Assembly (NCBI GenBank): GCA_964640855.1
Contig: CAZXIX010000033.1
Span: 1 to 38,609, forward strand
Length of the DNA stretch: 38,609 nt
Direction: 5' to 3'
From: JAJDFU01 sp964640855
GTDB taxonomy: Bacteria; Bacteroidota; Bacteroidia; Chitinophagales; Saprospiraceae
Every line of letters starts with the position of its first letter. The first letter of the stretch is position 1. The translations under genes were made by a program, and so were the position numbers. This document shows positions 23,422-31,438 of the stretch, in pieces. The notes beneath the pieces are model-generated. The model was not told where the DNA came from, made no database searches, and worked only from the letters and a program-made list of their open reading frames with translations.

Positions 23422-24468
23422 ATGAAACGAGTAAACGCTATGCTCCGTAGCCGGTGGGTTCAGCATCCAGCCTTTTGGATGCTGTCCTTTCTTATTTTTC
23501 TGCGCCTTTTCGGATACAAAAACGAGCATGGATTATCTTCCTTGCTCGACCTGTACCAACCCGAAACGGATCTGATCTACACCTTCCTTTTTCACCTGAG
23601 CATAGGGTGGGTGGTCTATGTGAATCTGGATCTGCTCCTCCCCCGCTTTTTTCAAAAAGGGAAATACCTGCTCTATTTACTTGCCGTATTGGCCCTCCTG
23701 GCCAGCGGGATCGCCCTCAACCTTTTCACCTTCAATACCCTGACGGACTGGATCTTTCCGGGCTACTACTTCATATCCTACCACACCTGGTGGGACATTT
23801 TCCAGATCCTCCTCGTCTACCTGCTGATCACTACTTTGCTCAAACTATCGAAGTCCTGGTTTCAGCTGAAAGAACAGGAGCGCCGGATGGACGAACTGGA
23901 AAAGGAAAAGCTCAGCGCCGAACTGAGTACTCTCCGGAATCAGCTCAATCCCCACTTTCTTTTCAATCACCTGAATACCCTTTATGCCTTAGCCCTTGAA
24001 AAGGCTCCCCATACGGCGGATTACATCATTAAGCTGTCCGATCACCTACGGCATCTGACCTACGGTAATCGTTCGGAATCCATCCCGCTGAAGGAGGAGA
24101 TCGACTGGATGAAGAACTACCTGGCCTTGCAGGAGATCAAGGGAGGCCGGAATTACGAATTGGAAATCCGGGGGGACCTGGAAAACAAACGGATCCCGCC
24201 CCTGCTGTTCCTGCCCTTGCTGGAAAATGCTTTCAAACACGGCGACCTGGATCGCGAGGCGCTCCGGATCGAGGTGGATGCCCGCGAAAAACAACTTTCT
24301 TTCCTCCTGCAGAATGCCGTTCGGGACCCCGGCGGTGAACAGACGGGTGGTATTGGCTTGGCGAACGTCCGCCGCCGACTGGAATTGCTCTTCCCCGATC
24401 AACACCAACTCTGGACCCGGCAAACCGCAGATCAGTTTAGGGTGGAACTAAAAATCCCTGCGCTATGA
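23422..24468 (+). CDS. LytS/YehU-type sensor histidine kinase
   Basis: The protein has 348 residues. Four membrane helices are predicted at about 15-31, 51-73, 82-104 and 122-142, followed by a short coiled coil. The His_kinase (PF06580-type) motif NQLNPHFLFNHLN follows, with His178 as the probable phosphorylation site. The ATP-binding domain has FLPLLENAFKHG near 270 and GIGLANVRRRLELLF near 310. It should autophosphorylate and pass phosphate to the LytTR regulator, whose ATG overlaps its stop by 4 bp. It has no extracellular sensor domain, so sensing probably occurs in the membrane or through the lipoprotein upstream. Confidence 0.94.
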   Translation: MKRVNAMLRSRWVQHPAFWMLSFLIFLRLFGYKNEHGLSSLLDLYQPETDLIYTFLFHLSIGWVVYVNLDLLLPRFFQKGKYLLYLLAVLALLASGIALNLFTFNTLTDWIFPGYYFISYHTWWDIFQILLVYLLITTLLKLSKSWFQLKEQERRMDELEKEKLSAELSTLRNQLNPHFLFNHLNTLYALALEKAPHTADYIIKLSDHLRHLTYGNRSESIPLKEEIDWMKNYLALQEIKGGRNYELEIRGDLENKRIPPLLFLPLLENAFKHGDLDREALRIEVDAREKQLSFLLQNAVRDPGGEQTGGIGLANVRRRLELLFPDQHQLWTRQTADQFRVELKIPAL

Positions 24469-25148
24469 CCCTCAACTGTGTCATCGTGGATGATGAAAGA
24501 CCGGCTATCCGGGTGTTGGAGCGCTTTGTAGTCCAAACGCCCTGGCTTAGGCTGGAGGCAAGCTTTCAGAACCCGCAAGAGGCGCTTGCTTTTCTGAAGG
24601 ATCATCCGGCCGACCTATTGCTGCTCGATATCCAGATGCCCAAAATGTCGGGCCTGGACCTGTTGGAAAAACTGGATGCGAACCCACTCGTCATCTTCAC
24701 CACGGCTTATCCGGATTACGCTTTGCAAGGGTTCGAATGGGCCGCCGTGGATTATCTGCTCAAGCCCATCGCCTACGATCGCTTTCTGCGTTCGGCTACG
24801 CGCGCTCTTCAACTGAAAAAAAATCACTCCCCGGAAGATACCCACCTGACCATACGGGCCGATAAAAGACTATATCGGGTCTCGCGGGAAGAGATCCTTT
24901 ACATTCAGGCCTACGGGGATTATCTGAAGATCCAGACCCGGGAAAGACAGTACACTCCCAAAACGACCCTGCAGGAGTGGGAACAACGCCTACCCCACTC
25001 GGATTTCATACGGGTGCATCGCTCCTGGATCGTCAATTTAAGCCAGGTAGAATACCTCGAGGGCAATCACCTGGTCATTGGAGGAGAAAAAATTCCCGTG
25101 AGTGAATCCTACAGGAGTGAACTATTGGAAAGGTGGAAACCGTCTTGA
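24465..25148 (+). CDS. LytTR-family DNA-binding response regulator
   Basis: The protein has 227 residues. The receiver domain (1-115) has the acidic pair DDE at 9-11, phosphoacceptor Asp55 in LLLLDIQMP, the conserved Thr in FTTAYPDYA and the Lys in DYLLKP. A LytTR domain covers about 125-227 (REEILYIQAYGDYLKI, FIRVHRSWIVN, VSESYR). It would bind paired direct-repeat sites. It is translationally coupled to the kinase. A candidate target would be its own operon promoter, but no clear binding repeat was found there. Confidence 0.95.
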   Translation: MTLNCVIVDDERPAIRVLERFVVQTPWLRLEASFQNPQEALAFLKDHPADLLLLDIQMPKMSGLDLLEKLDANPLVIFTTAYPDYALQGFEWAAVDYLLKPIAYDRFLRSATRALQLKKNHSPEDTHLTIRADKRLYRVSREEILYIQAYGDYLKIQTRERQYTPKTTLQEWEQRLPHSDFIRVHRSWIVNLSQVEYLEGNHLVIGGEKIPVSESYRSELLERWKPS

Positions 25149-25384
25149 TGAACCCCGGCCTGTTCCAAACCTTCCCTTCGGTTTAGCCCTGAAGAAAAAT
25201 CCGAAAGTCTTGAAGCTAAGTACAGACCCAATATTCCTGTAGGCTCAGGCCAATAAAAGGGTGCCTATGCTCCACGGGCAAAAAGGTAACCGGTACCGGT
25301 TGATCAGGTATCAGGTACAAATAGGGTATTCAGTCTGTTACCAGATGCCAGATACCCCCTTAACTGCTTAACCGCTAACGGTTT

Positions 25385-25414
25385 ATCCACCTGCGCCCTT
25401 TTTATTCCCTAAAG
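25385..25414 (+). repeat. ATCCACCTGCGCCC...CCCTAAAG box, copy 1
   Basis: This is a 30-bp block identical to 25533-25562. It is also similar, inverted, to the GGGCGC-proximal end of the 209-bp repeat at 12067-12275. Confidence 0.8.
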
Positions 25415-25532
25415 AGAAATCCGCCCGTAGTTCCGAAAATCCTGATCCCCAATACCTGATACCCGATACCCACTCACCCACTTAACTACTTAACCGCACT
25501 ATCGTATTACCGAATAACCTCATGTCCCCAAA

Positions 25533-25562
25533 ATCCACCTGCGCCCTTTTTATTCCCTAAAG
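25533..25562 (+). repeat. ATCCACCTGCGCCC...CCCTAAAG box, copy 2
   Basis: This is the second copy of the 30-bp block at 25385-25414. It is followed by GGGATGGTCTGCCCGC, matching the inverted GCGGGCAGGCC step of the 209-bp repeat. Confidence 0.8.
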
Positions 25563-25605
25563 GGATGGTCTGCCCGCAAGCATTACGGCATTACCGCATT
25601 ATCAG

Positions 25606-25645
25606 CCCGCTTGTCAGGATCTCCGCTGCGCTCCGACCTGATACC
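25606..25645 (-). repeat. 40-bp block shared with the 209-bp repeat, inverted
   Basis: The block is the reverse complement of 12111-12150 (and the matching part of copy 2) with one mismatch. It reads CCCGCTTGTCAGGATCTCCG and continues through a GCGCTCCGACC step. Confidence 0.88.
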
Positions 25646-25693
25646 AAATTCCCATACCCGCATGATTAAACCTTTGGCTTTGGACTCGGTGGG

Positions 25694-26449
25694 TCATCTC
25701 CCGCTTATCTTCTGTATCCTCCTTCGGGCATTCCCGTCTTCGCAGAGGGCGATCAGAAAGAGCAGGTAGGGTATTACTTTGCCCGGTGGTTTGACCAGGA
25801 TGTGAGCGAAGTCGGCCACCATTTGGTCGGTCTCATCAATCACTTCCGGCCATTCTGACTGCGGTGTCCGGGCAAGCTTTTCGGCCAGCGACCAGGCGAA
25901 ATCCCGGGCATGGATCATGCTGAAGTCGATAAACTGCTCGTCCTTTCGGCCGCCGGCCCAATCGAGCAGAAAGAGCAGCGGGGAGGCTTTCCCCAACCGC
26001 TCCTGCATTTCCTCCAGGATCCGGTAAAGGATCTCGTTTATCTTCAGGGAATCATTCTTCAGGGCCTCCGTTCCCGATTCGTGGGCGGTCAGGGCGGCGG
26101 CTATCCCCAGATCCAGGTTGATATGGGCGTTCATCCCCAGAAGCAAATGCTGCAAAAAGCTCAGGGGCTTTTTGCCTGCCGAGAACGCGACACCCCAGGC
26201 AGCCGGAACCCGGCCCTCTGCCTGGAACTGCCGATAGGCATCCAGGTACAGATTGGCAAAGCGCACATCCAGCGCCTCCATCCGCGTGTTATCCTCAAAT
26301 TCCCGCTGCGCAATGGCTTTCTGGATCTCGGCCGTCGTACGGCGGTACACGTAGGCGAAGATTCCCAGGTAGGTATCCTCCCGGATGGTTTCTTCGAGGA
26401 TCCGGTCCAGTTCGTGCAGGACCTCATCGATGGTAGTAGGCTGGGTCAA
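25694..26449 (-). CDS. DUF5995 family protein
   Basis: The protein has 251 residues and no signal. The N-terminus TTIDEVLHELDRILEE, then GIFAYVYRRTTAEI, RMEALDVRFANLYLDAY and LLLGMNAHINLDLG match the DUF5995 pattern. The helical fold keeps a conserved MNAHIN histidine that could bind a ligand or metal. The start is a TTG at 26449, because no ATG or GTG lies in frame nearby and the family motif begins within three codons. Function is unknown. It is divergent from the agmatinase-family gene. Confidence 0.85.
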   Translation of the reverse strand: MTQPTTIDEVLHELDRILEETIREDTYLGIFAYVYRRTTAEIQKAIAQREFEDNTRMEALDVRFANLYLDAYRQFQAEGRVPAAWGVAFSAGKKPLSFLQHLLLGMNAHINLDLGIAAALTAHESGTEALKNDSLKINEILYRILEEMQERLGKASPLLFLLDWAGGRKDEQFIDFSMIHARDFAWSLAEKLARTPQSEWPEVIDETDQMVADFAHILVKPPGKVIPYLLFLIALCEDGNARRRIQKISGR

Positions 26450-26550
26450 GATTTTTGATGAAAAATAACAAGGCTGGATTTTTCCGCCTGCTTTACGGCT
26501 ATTTTTCTAGCTTGCAGAGTCCACCTGTTTTAACCCAACCTATTTTTATC

Positions 26551-27606
26551 GTGAGTTCTCGACATCCCGAAACGGGTCGCTTCGATCCTTCGGCCACCGG
26601 GCTGAAAAACGATCGCTTCATAGGCCTTCCTTTCACGGAAGAAGAGGCCCGGATCGTCATCCTTTCCCTCCCCTGGGATGTGACCACCTCATATCGGGCC
26701 GGCACCTCCGCCTCGCACGCCAATGTGCTCCGGGCTTCCAGCCAACTGGATCTGGAGGATCCCGATGTTCCCCAAGCCTGGAAAATGGGCCTTTTTCTGC
26801 GCCCTCCCCATCCGGATGTCATCGCCCTGAACGAAGAATTCCGTCCCAAGGCCGAGGCCTACATCGATTTTCTGGAGCAAGGCGGTCACCCGGACACCAA
26901 TGCAGCCCTGCATCAGCAACTGGAGAATATCAATATGGCCTGCGGCAATTTGCACCTGGCGGTACAGGAAGCCTCCACCCGGCTGCTGGAGGCCGGCAAA
27001 GCAGTCGGTCTGCTGGGCGGTGAACATTCGGCCCCCTTCGGTTTGATCGAAGCCCTGGCCAAAAAACACGATTCCTTCGGCATCCTTCAGATCGACGCTC
27101 ATATGGATCTTCGGGAAGCCTATCAGGGATTCGCCTTTTCCCATGCCTCCATTTTCCACAATGTCCTTCAGATCCCTCACGTCAGCCGGTTGGTGCAGGT
27201 GGGCATCCGGGACTGGTGCGAGGAAGAAATAGAGGTAGCGGAAAAGGAGGGCGACAGAGTCCAGGTGTTTTTTGATCATCAACTTCGCAGAGAGCAATAT
27301 GCGGGCCGGACCTGGGCCCAACAGGTCAAACAGATCATCCAGGCCCTCCCCCAGGAGGTCTACATAAGCTTTGATATTGACGGATTGGACCCCCGCTACT
27401 GCCCGCATACGGGCACGCCCGTACCCGGCGGACTCGATTTTCAGGAGGCCGTTTTCCTGCTGGCCCAGGTCGTAGAAAGCGGAAGGACGATCATAGGCTT
27501 TGATCTCTGCGAAGTAGCCGGCGAGGGCGAATGGGATGGCAATGTAGGCGCCCGGCTTTTGTACAAACTGGCTAATCTGATGGGGAAAAGCCAAGCCCTT
27601 ATTTAA
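26551..27606 (+). CDS. Agmatinase/arginase (ureohydrolase) family enzyme
   Basis: With the GTG at 26551 the protein has 351 residues and starts close to the family pattern RFDPSATG...FIGLPFTEEEA. An ATG at 26458 gives 382 residues but would put the start 8 bp from the divergent DUF5995 start, leaving no promoter. All manganese ligands are visible: GGEHS (His), QIDAHMDL (Asp, His, Asp) and SFDIDGLDP (Asp, Asp). It hydrolyses a guanidino compound to urea and an amine. Agmatine or arginine is likely, but the exact substrate cannot be told from these motifs. It is a single-gene unit. Confidence 0.9.
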   Translation: MSSRHPETGRFDPSATGLKNDRFIGLPFTEEEARIVILSLPWDVTTSYRAGTSASHANVLRASSQLDLEDPDVPQAWKMGLFLRPPHPDVIALNEEFRPKAEAYIDFLEQGGHPDTNAALHQQLENINMACGNLHLAVQEASTRLLEAGKAVGLLGGEHSAPFGLIEALAKKHDSFGILQIDAHMDLREAYQGFAFSHASIFHNVLQIPHVSRLVQVGIRDWCEEEIEVAEKEGDRVQVFFDHQLRREQYAGRTWAQQVKQIIQALPQEVYISFDIDGLDPRYCPHTGTPVPGGLDFQEAVFLLAQVVESGRTIIGFDLCEVAGEGEWDGNVGARLLYKLANLMGKSQALI

Positions 27607-27803
27607 TGTGCTGATCTGCTAATGTAGTCTTGTGCCAATAATTAACTGACCTTACACAAAACCATTACGCTATTCAAATTTAAATGGATCCGCATTCTTG
27701 TCTTAAGGTTGGTACACAGCCCTGCAGGCGTTTACAAGTAGTTCACAATTCGCCTAATAAATAGGGGGACAATTAAACCTAGCCCCGGCATCTATCCATC
27801 CAA

Positions 27804-29129
27804 TCATCCCTTCATCCAACCCCCGGCCACCCAAAAAGCCCCCAGTAAAACCAAGGAATAAAAGGTCAGCCAGCCCACGTGAACATACTGATCGGGGCGG
27901 ATGCCGAATTTCCCATACAGCCTTAGCCCGTGGGCAACCTTTTCGAAGGTGTATGCCAAAACGGTGCCCAGGGCAATCCCCAACAAGCCCATCCGGGAGA
28001 CGAAAAGAAAACTGAGACCTACGTTCAACCCCAACTCAACGATGGAGACCCCCAGCACAAAACCGTTCTCCTTTAAACCGGTCATGATGGTTCGTGACAT
28101 GACCAGCCGGCTGATGATGATCAGCAGGAACAAATTGAAAACCGGTACGGATTCCACAAATGCCTCGCTGAATACCCACGGAAACCACCACCGGCTCGTC
28201 AGCATCAGGATGGTGGCCAAGGGAAAAAGGAAATGCTGCAGCCGGAGAGAACGCCGCCGGGTTTCGGCCAGTGTCCCCTCCAATCGAGTCGAAATGCCGG
28301 GGAGCAAGCCGCTGCTCAAGCCGGCAACCAGGGCCAGGGAAAAGGGCAACTCCCGCGCTCCGTATCGCCAGGTAGCGAACTGGCTCTCGTCCCCCTGGAA
28401 GGTCCAATTGACCAGCCAGCCATCGAAAGCCTGACTGAATCCTCCGATCAGGGCATAACCCACCAGGGGCAAAGAAAGGCTCAGCCAGGCGGATAATTGC
28501 AACAGGTCCAACCGGGCCTCCGATTCCCGAAACAGGAAGGCCCATAAAAGCAAATGCTTGACTACCGCCAGCACGATCAGCCCGACAAAGCTCCCTTGCA
28601 GCCCCCAACCCAGATAGACCGGTACCGCCACCGCGACCAACTGACCTCCAAAGGCAATGAGACCGAAGACCATGATCTCCCGAGGCCGCTGATGCAACTG
28701 GAGAAAATGCTCCAGCAGGAAGGTGGGAAGATTGATCGCCAGGTAGAGGGTGAATAGCCCCAGATAGTGAAGTTCCGCTCCGCCGGCCAGAATATCCTGC
28801 ACCCAGGCCCGTCCTCCGTAGAGCAAAAGAGCGGTCAGCAGTCCCAGGACCACGAAAAAAAGGTAGGCATTGAACAACAGCCTTTTCTGTTCCTCTGCAG
28901 ATTGGGCCGGATAGTAGGTCAGATAAGCCTGCAGGGTTCCCGAGACCCAGAAAAAGCTTAAGGTAGCGCCAATGTAGGTGAGCAATTCATACAGGCCTAT
29001 TCCTTCCAGGCCCAGGCTGCTTTTGGCCAGCAGCATGGCCAAAAGGATGTTGGCGCCCTGCCGCAAAACCTGGAATCCCTGGACAGCCCGGATCGTATCC
29101 AGGGAATATAGAAGGCCCGTTTTCTTCAT
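27804..29129 (-). CDS. Polysaccharide flippase-like membrane protein (Wzx/MOP superfamily)
   Basis: The protein has 441 residues with about 12-14 predicted membrane helices (for example YELLTYIGATLSFFWVSGTL, FVVLGLLTALLLYGG, VGLIVLAVVKHLLLWAF). The start is MKKTGLLYSLDTIRAVQGF, like lipid-linked oligosaccharide flippases. It should move an undecaprenyl-linked glycan or similar lipid across the inner membrane. It lies 14 bp after the saccharopine dehydrogenase gene and downstream of kdsB, so the operon may serve surface-glycan assembly. The exact substrate is unknown. Confidence 0.88.
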   Translation of the reverse strand: MKKTGLLYSLDTIRAVQGFQVLRQGANILLAMLLAKSSLGLEGIGLYELLTYIGATLSFFWVSGTLQAYLTYYPAQSAEEQKRLLFNAYLFFVVLGLLTALLLYGGRAWVQDILAGGAELHYLGLFTLYLAINLPTFLLEHFLQLHQRPREIMVFGLIAFGGQLVAVAVPVYLGWGLQGSFVGLIVLAVVKHLLLWAFLFRESEARLDLLQLSAWLSLSLPLVGYALIGGFSQAFDGWLVNWTFQGDESQFATWRYGARELPFSLALVAGLSSGLLPGISTRLEGTLAETRRRSLRLQHFLFPLATILMLTSRWWFPWVFSEAFVESVPVFNLFLLIIISRLVMSRTIMTGLKENGFVLGVSIVELGLNVGLSFLFVSRMGLLGIALGTVLAYTFEKVAHGLRLYGKFGIRPDQYVHVGWLTFYSLVLLGAFWVAGGWMKG

Positions 29130-29143
29130 GTACTCCTGATCAG

Positions 29144-30475
29144 CTATTCCTCCACTTCCTGGAAGGCGATCCCCAATTCTTTCAATTCTTTTAGGACGGG
29201 CTCGTAAACTTCTTTCATCACCGGAATTTGCACCCCGGTAGATTTGATCTTTCCTTGCAAGACCAATTTGGCGAAAATACCCATCGGCAAGCCAACCAGT
29301 TTTGCCATAGCGGTGTTCACCGCATTCTCCCCTTTCATGATTAAAGTGGACAGCTTTCGATGGCTCTTGCCCTTCAGCTCGTATTCAAACTCGTGATGCA
29401 TCACGATCATATCCTTGTCATCGGGTTTCATTTCCCACTTTTCACGCAGCAGGTTTTCCAGGATGAAAGCCGGGGTTGCATTGGTCAGTCCGATGCGCTT
29501 TTTCCGAAACAGGCCCAGCCAATCCAGTTTGCGCATGATGGCCCCCTCCGGTTTCAAGTCCAGCATCTGGGCCGTACGGTCCTTGACCGACCCCTGCCCT
29601 TCGTTGGGCCGCAGATAAGCTTCCATGAATTCATGGTAGGTCAGCCGTTCGGATTCGAGTATGGGGTAACTGCCGTCGGTAAGGCCGATCCGGACGAGAG
29701 CGTGCCAGGCGTCGCAGAAGCCGGGATAGCGAAGGGTGCCTCGCAAGAGGTTGGGAATGTCTTTCAGGCCGTAGGCGTCCCGGTACAGCAAGGAATCCCG
29801 ATTGGCGTAGACCTCGAAGGTACCGGCATGGGGGATCTCCACCGTCCGGTATTGGCGAAACAGCCGGTGGTAAGGGATGTATTTGTACTTGCCGTTTTCC
29901 AGGTACTGTGCGGTACCCTGGCCGGACAGGACCACGTTGCGGGGATTCCAGCTGAACTTGTAGTGCCAGGGGTTGTCGTCGCATTCCGGTGCGATCAGTC
30001 CGCCGGTGTAAGAACGAAAGGATTTCATTTTTCCGCCCCGGGCGTGAATGTCGTCGATCACCTGCTTGGCAGACATGTGGTCCACTCCGGGATCGAGCCC
30101 CATTTCGCCCATAAAGATCAGCTCCCGCTCCCGGGCTTCGTCCCCCAGGCGGTATAATTCATGGTTGACGTAGGAGGCTGTGATGAGGTGCTTTTTCAAC
30201 CGGATGCAATCGTGGGCCACCTCGATATGCAAATGGGCCGGGATCAGAGAAATGACGAGATCGGCCCGGCCGATCAGATCGCGGCGATCATTGGCTTTGT
30301 TGACGTCAAGCCAGGCGGCCCGGCCTCGCGGGTGGTTCCCTACCTTTTGCTGGGCCTGATGCACGTTGGTGTCCGCTACGACAATATTCCAACCGAACTT
30401 GGTTGCCTGATCCAGCATATAAGAGATAAGAGCAGAGGACGAGCGCCCGGCTCCTATGATCAAAATGGAGTGCAT
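29144..30475 (-). CDS. Saccharopine dehydrogenase family protein (Lys9-like)
   Basis: The protein has 443 residues. A Rossmann start ILIIGAGRSSSALISYM (GxGxxS/A, residues 8-13) is followed by LVISLIPAHLH and the catalytic-domain marker GEMGLDPGVDHMSAKQVID. The C-terminal saccharopine-reductase-like domain (SYTGGLIAPECDDNPWHYKFSW) is complete. The family forms or splits saccharopine in lysine metabolism with NAD(P)H. In this family alpha-aminoadipate semialdehyde and glutamate are the usual partners. It is the middle gene between kdsB (82-bp gap) and the flippase (14-bp gap), an unexpected setting for a lysine enzyme, so a different role is possible. Confidence 0.93.
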   Translation of the reverse strand: MHSILIIGAGRSSSALISYMLDQATKFGWNIVVADTNVHQAQQKVGNHPRGRAAWLDVNKANDRRDLIGRADLVISLIPAHLHIEVAHDCIRLKKHLITASYVNHELYRLGDEARERELIFMGEMGLDPGVDHMSAKQVIDDIHARGGKMKSFRSYTGGLIAPECDDNPWHYKFSWNPRNVVLSGQGTAQYLENGKYKYIPYHRLFRQYRTVEIPHAGTFEVYANRDSLLYRDAYGLKDIPNLLRGTLRYPGFCDAWHALVRIGLTDGSYPILESERLTYHEFMEAYLRPNEGQGSVKDRTAQMLDLKPEGAIMRKLDWLGLFRKKRIGLTNATPAFILENLLREKWEMKPDDKDMIVMHHEFEYELKGKSHRKLSTLIMKGENAVNTAMAKLVGLPMGIFAKLVLQGKIKSTGVQIPVMKEVYEPVLKELKELGIAFQEVEE

Positions 30476-30557
30476 AGATTGGTGTGTGTAAGGGTTTTCG
30501 ACTCGTAATTAATCCAAAAAGTGGAGATTCCGAAATTTTCCATCCGCGGGAGAGCAT

Positions 30558-31310
30558 TTATTCGGAAAACCAGGCAGCTTCGGCACGCTCCAGGTCTTCC
30601 GGCGTATCGATCCCCATAGACCGGTGGTGCGTGATCCCGGCGTGGATGCGGTATCCGGCGGCCAGCCAGCGCAATTGTTCCAGTCCCTCCGTCTTTTCGA
30701 GGGGGTGGGGCTCCAAGCGGGCGAGCCGCAGCAGAACCGCCCGCTGGAAACCGTATATGCCCAGATGTTGGTGGATGAGCCCCGCCTGGGCCGCCTCCGG
30801 AAAGGTCAGGCCCCGAAGATAAGGAATGGGCGAACGGCTGAAATAGAGGGCCAGGCCGGAATCATCCCGGATCAGCTTGACCACGTGCGGATCCTTCCAA
30901 ACCGACTCTTCCCGGATGGGATGGGCCAGGGTAACGATCTCATCCCCGGAGATCAGGCGCTGTCCCAGTTGGTTGATCTGTTCCGGCAACAGAAAGGGCT
31001 CGTCTCCCTGGATGTTGACGACCCATTGAAAATCCTCGAACTGCCCGGCTATTTCGGCGCAGCGATCCGTACCGGAGGCATGATCCGCTGAAGTCATCCG
31101 GGCCTGGCCGCCGAAGGCTTCCACCGCCTTGAAAATGCGTTCATCATCCGTGGCTACGATCACTTCCGAGAGCAGGTCCGCTTGCTTTACCTGTTCATAA
31201 ACCCGCTGGATCAGACTTTTGCCGGCCAATTGGGCCAGCGGTTTTCCCGGAAATCGGCTGGAAGCAAACCTCGCCGGGATCACACCCAATATCTTCCTGT
31301 CTTTACTCAT
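30558..31310 (-). CDS. kdsB: KdsB, CMP-Kdo synthetase (3-deoxy-manno-octulosonate cytidylyltransferase)
   Basis: The start ATG at 31310 gives 250 residues, the family size. An upstream extension to 31373 lacks features. The nucleotidyltransferase motif is VIPARFASSRFPGKPLAQLAGK at residues 8-29, then IVATDDERI, MTSADHASGTDR and VNIQGDEPF, which bind CTP and magnesium. The SRSPIP step and HLGIYGFQ follow. It activates Kdo for LPS inner-core assembly in the cytosol, so the organism makes Kdo-containing LPS. It is first in the minus-strand group with saccharopine dehydrogenase and the flippase. Confidence 0.96.
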   Translation of the reverse strand: MSKDRKILGVIPARFASSRFPGKPLAQLAGKSLIQRVYEQVKQADLLSEVIVATDDERIFKAVEAFGGQARMTSADHASGTDRCAEIAGQFEDFQWVVNIQGDEPFLLPEQINQLGQRLISGDEIVTLAHPIREESVWKDPHVVKLIRDDSGLALYFSRSPIPYLRGLTFPEAAQAGLIHQHLGIYGFQRAVLLRLARLEPHPLEKTEGLEQLRWLAAGYRIHAGITHHRSMGIDTPEDLERAEAAWFSE

Positions 31311-31385
31311 ATCGTGTTTTGGCTGTGAAAAAGCAAAATAAAGGAGAAAATGGATTCCCCCGCCGCAATTCATGCTCTCCGGAGA

Positions 31386-31417
31386 CTTGAATCAACCGAA
31401 GTCTTTCCCTATTTTTG
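31386..31417 (+). promoter_or_regulatory. Bacteroidota-type promoter for the LysM gene
   Basis: TTG at 31387-31389 is followed after 20 bp by TATTTTTG at 31410-31417. This fits the Bacteroidota sigma-A consensus TTTG-N19-21-TAnnTTTG. Transcription would start near 31424, about 15 bp before the ATG at 31439. Confidence 0.65.
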
Positions 31418-31438
31418 AGTTACACTATTCGAAACGCT

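Larger units (their letters stand above)
25149..25693. other. 545-bp spacer with dispersed intergenic repeat modules
   Basis: No gene is visible. The spacer holds repeated ATACCTGATACC-type steps, two copies of a 30-bp ATCCACCTGCGCCC box (25385-25414 and 25533-25562), each followed by a CCCTAAAG-type box and a GCCCG step, and a 40-bp block at 25606-25645 that is the reverse complement of part of the 209-bp repeat near 12.1 and 12.3 kb. Confidence 0.75.

Noticed and set aside
27607..27803. tRNA or small RNA in the AT-rich spacer
   Set aside because: No cloverleaf arms, T-loop consensus or terminator-like hairpin could be assembled.
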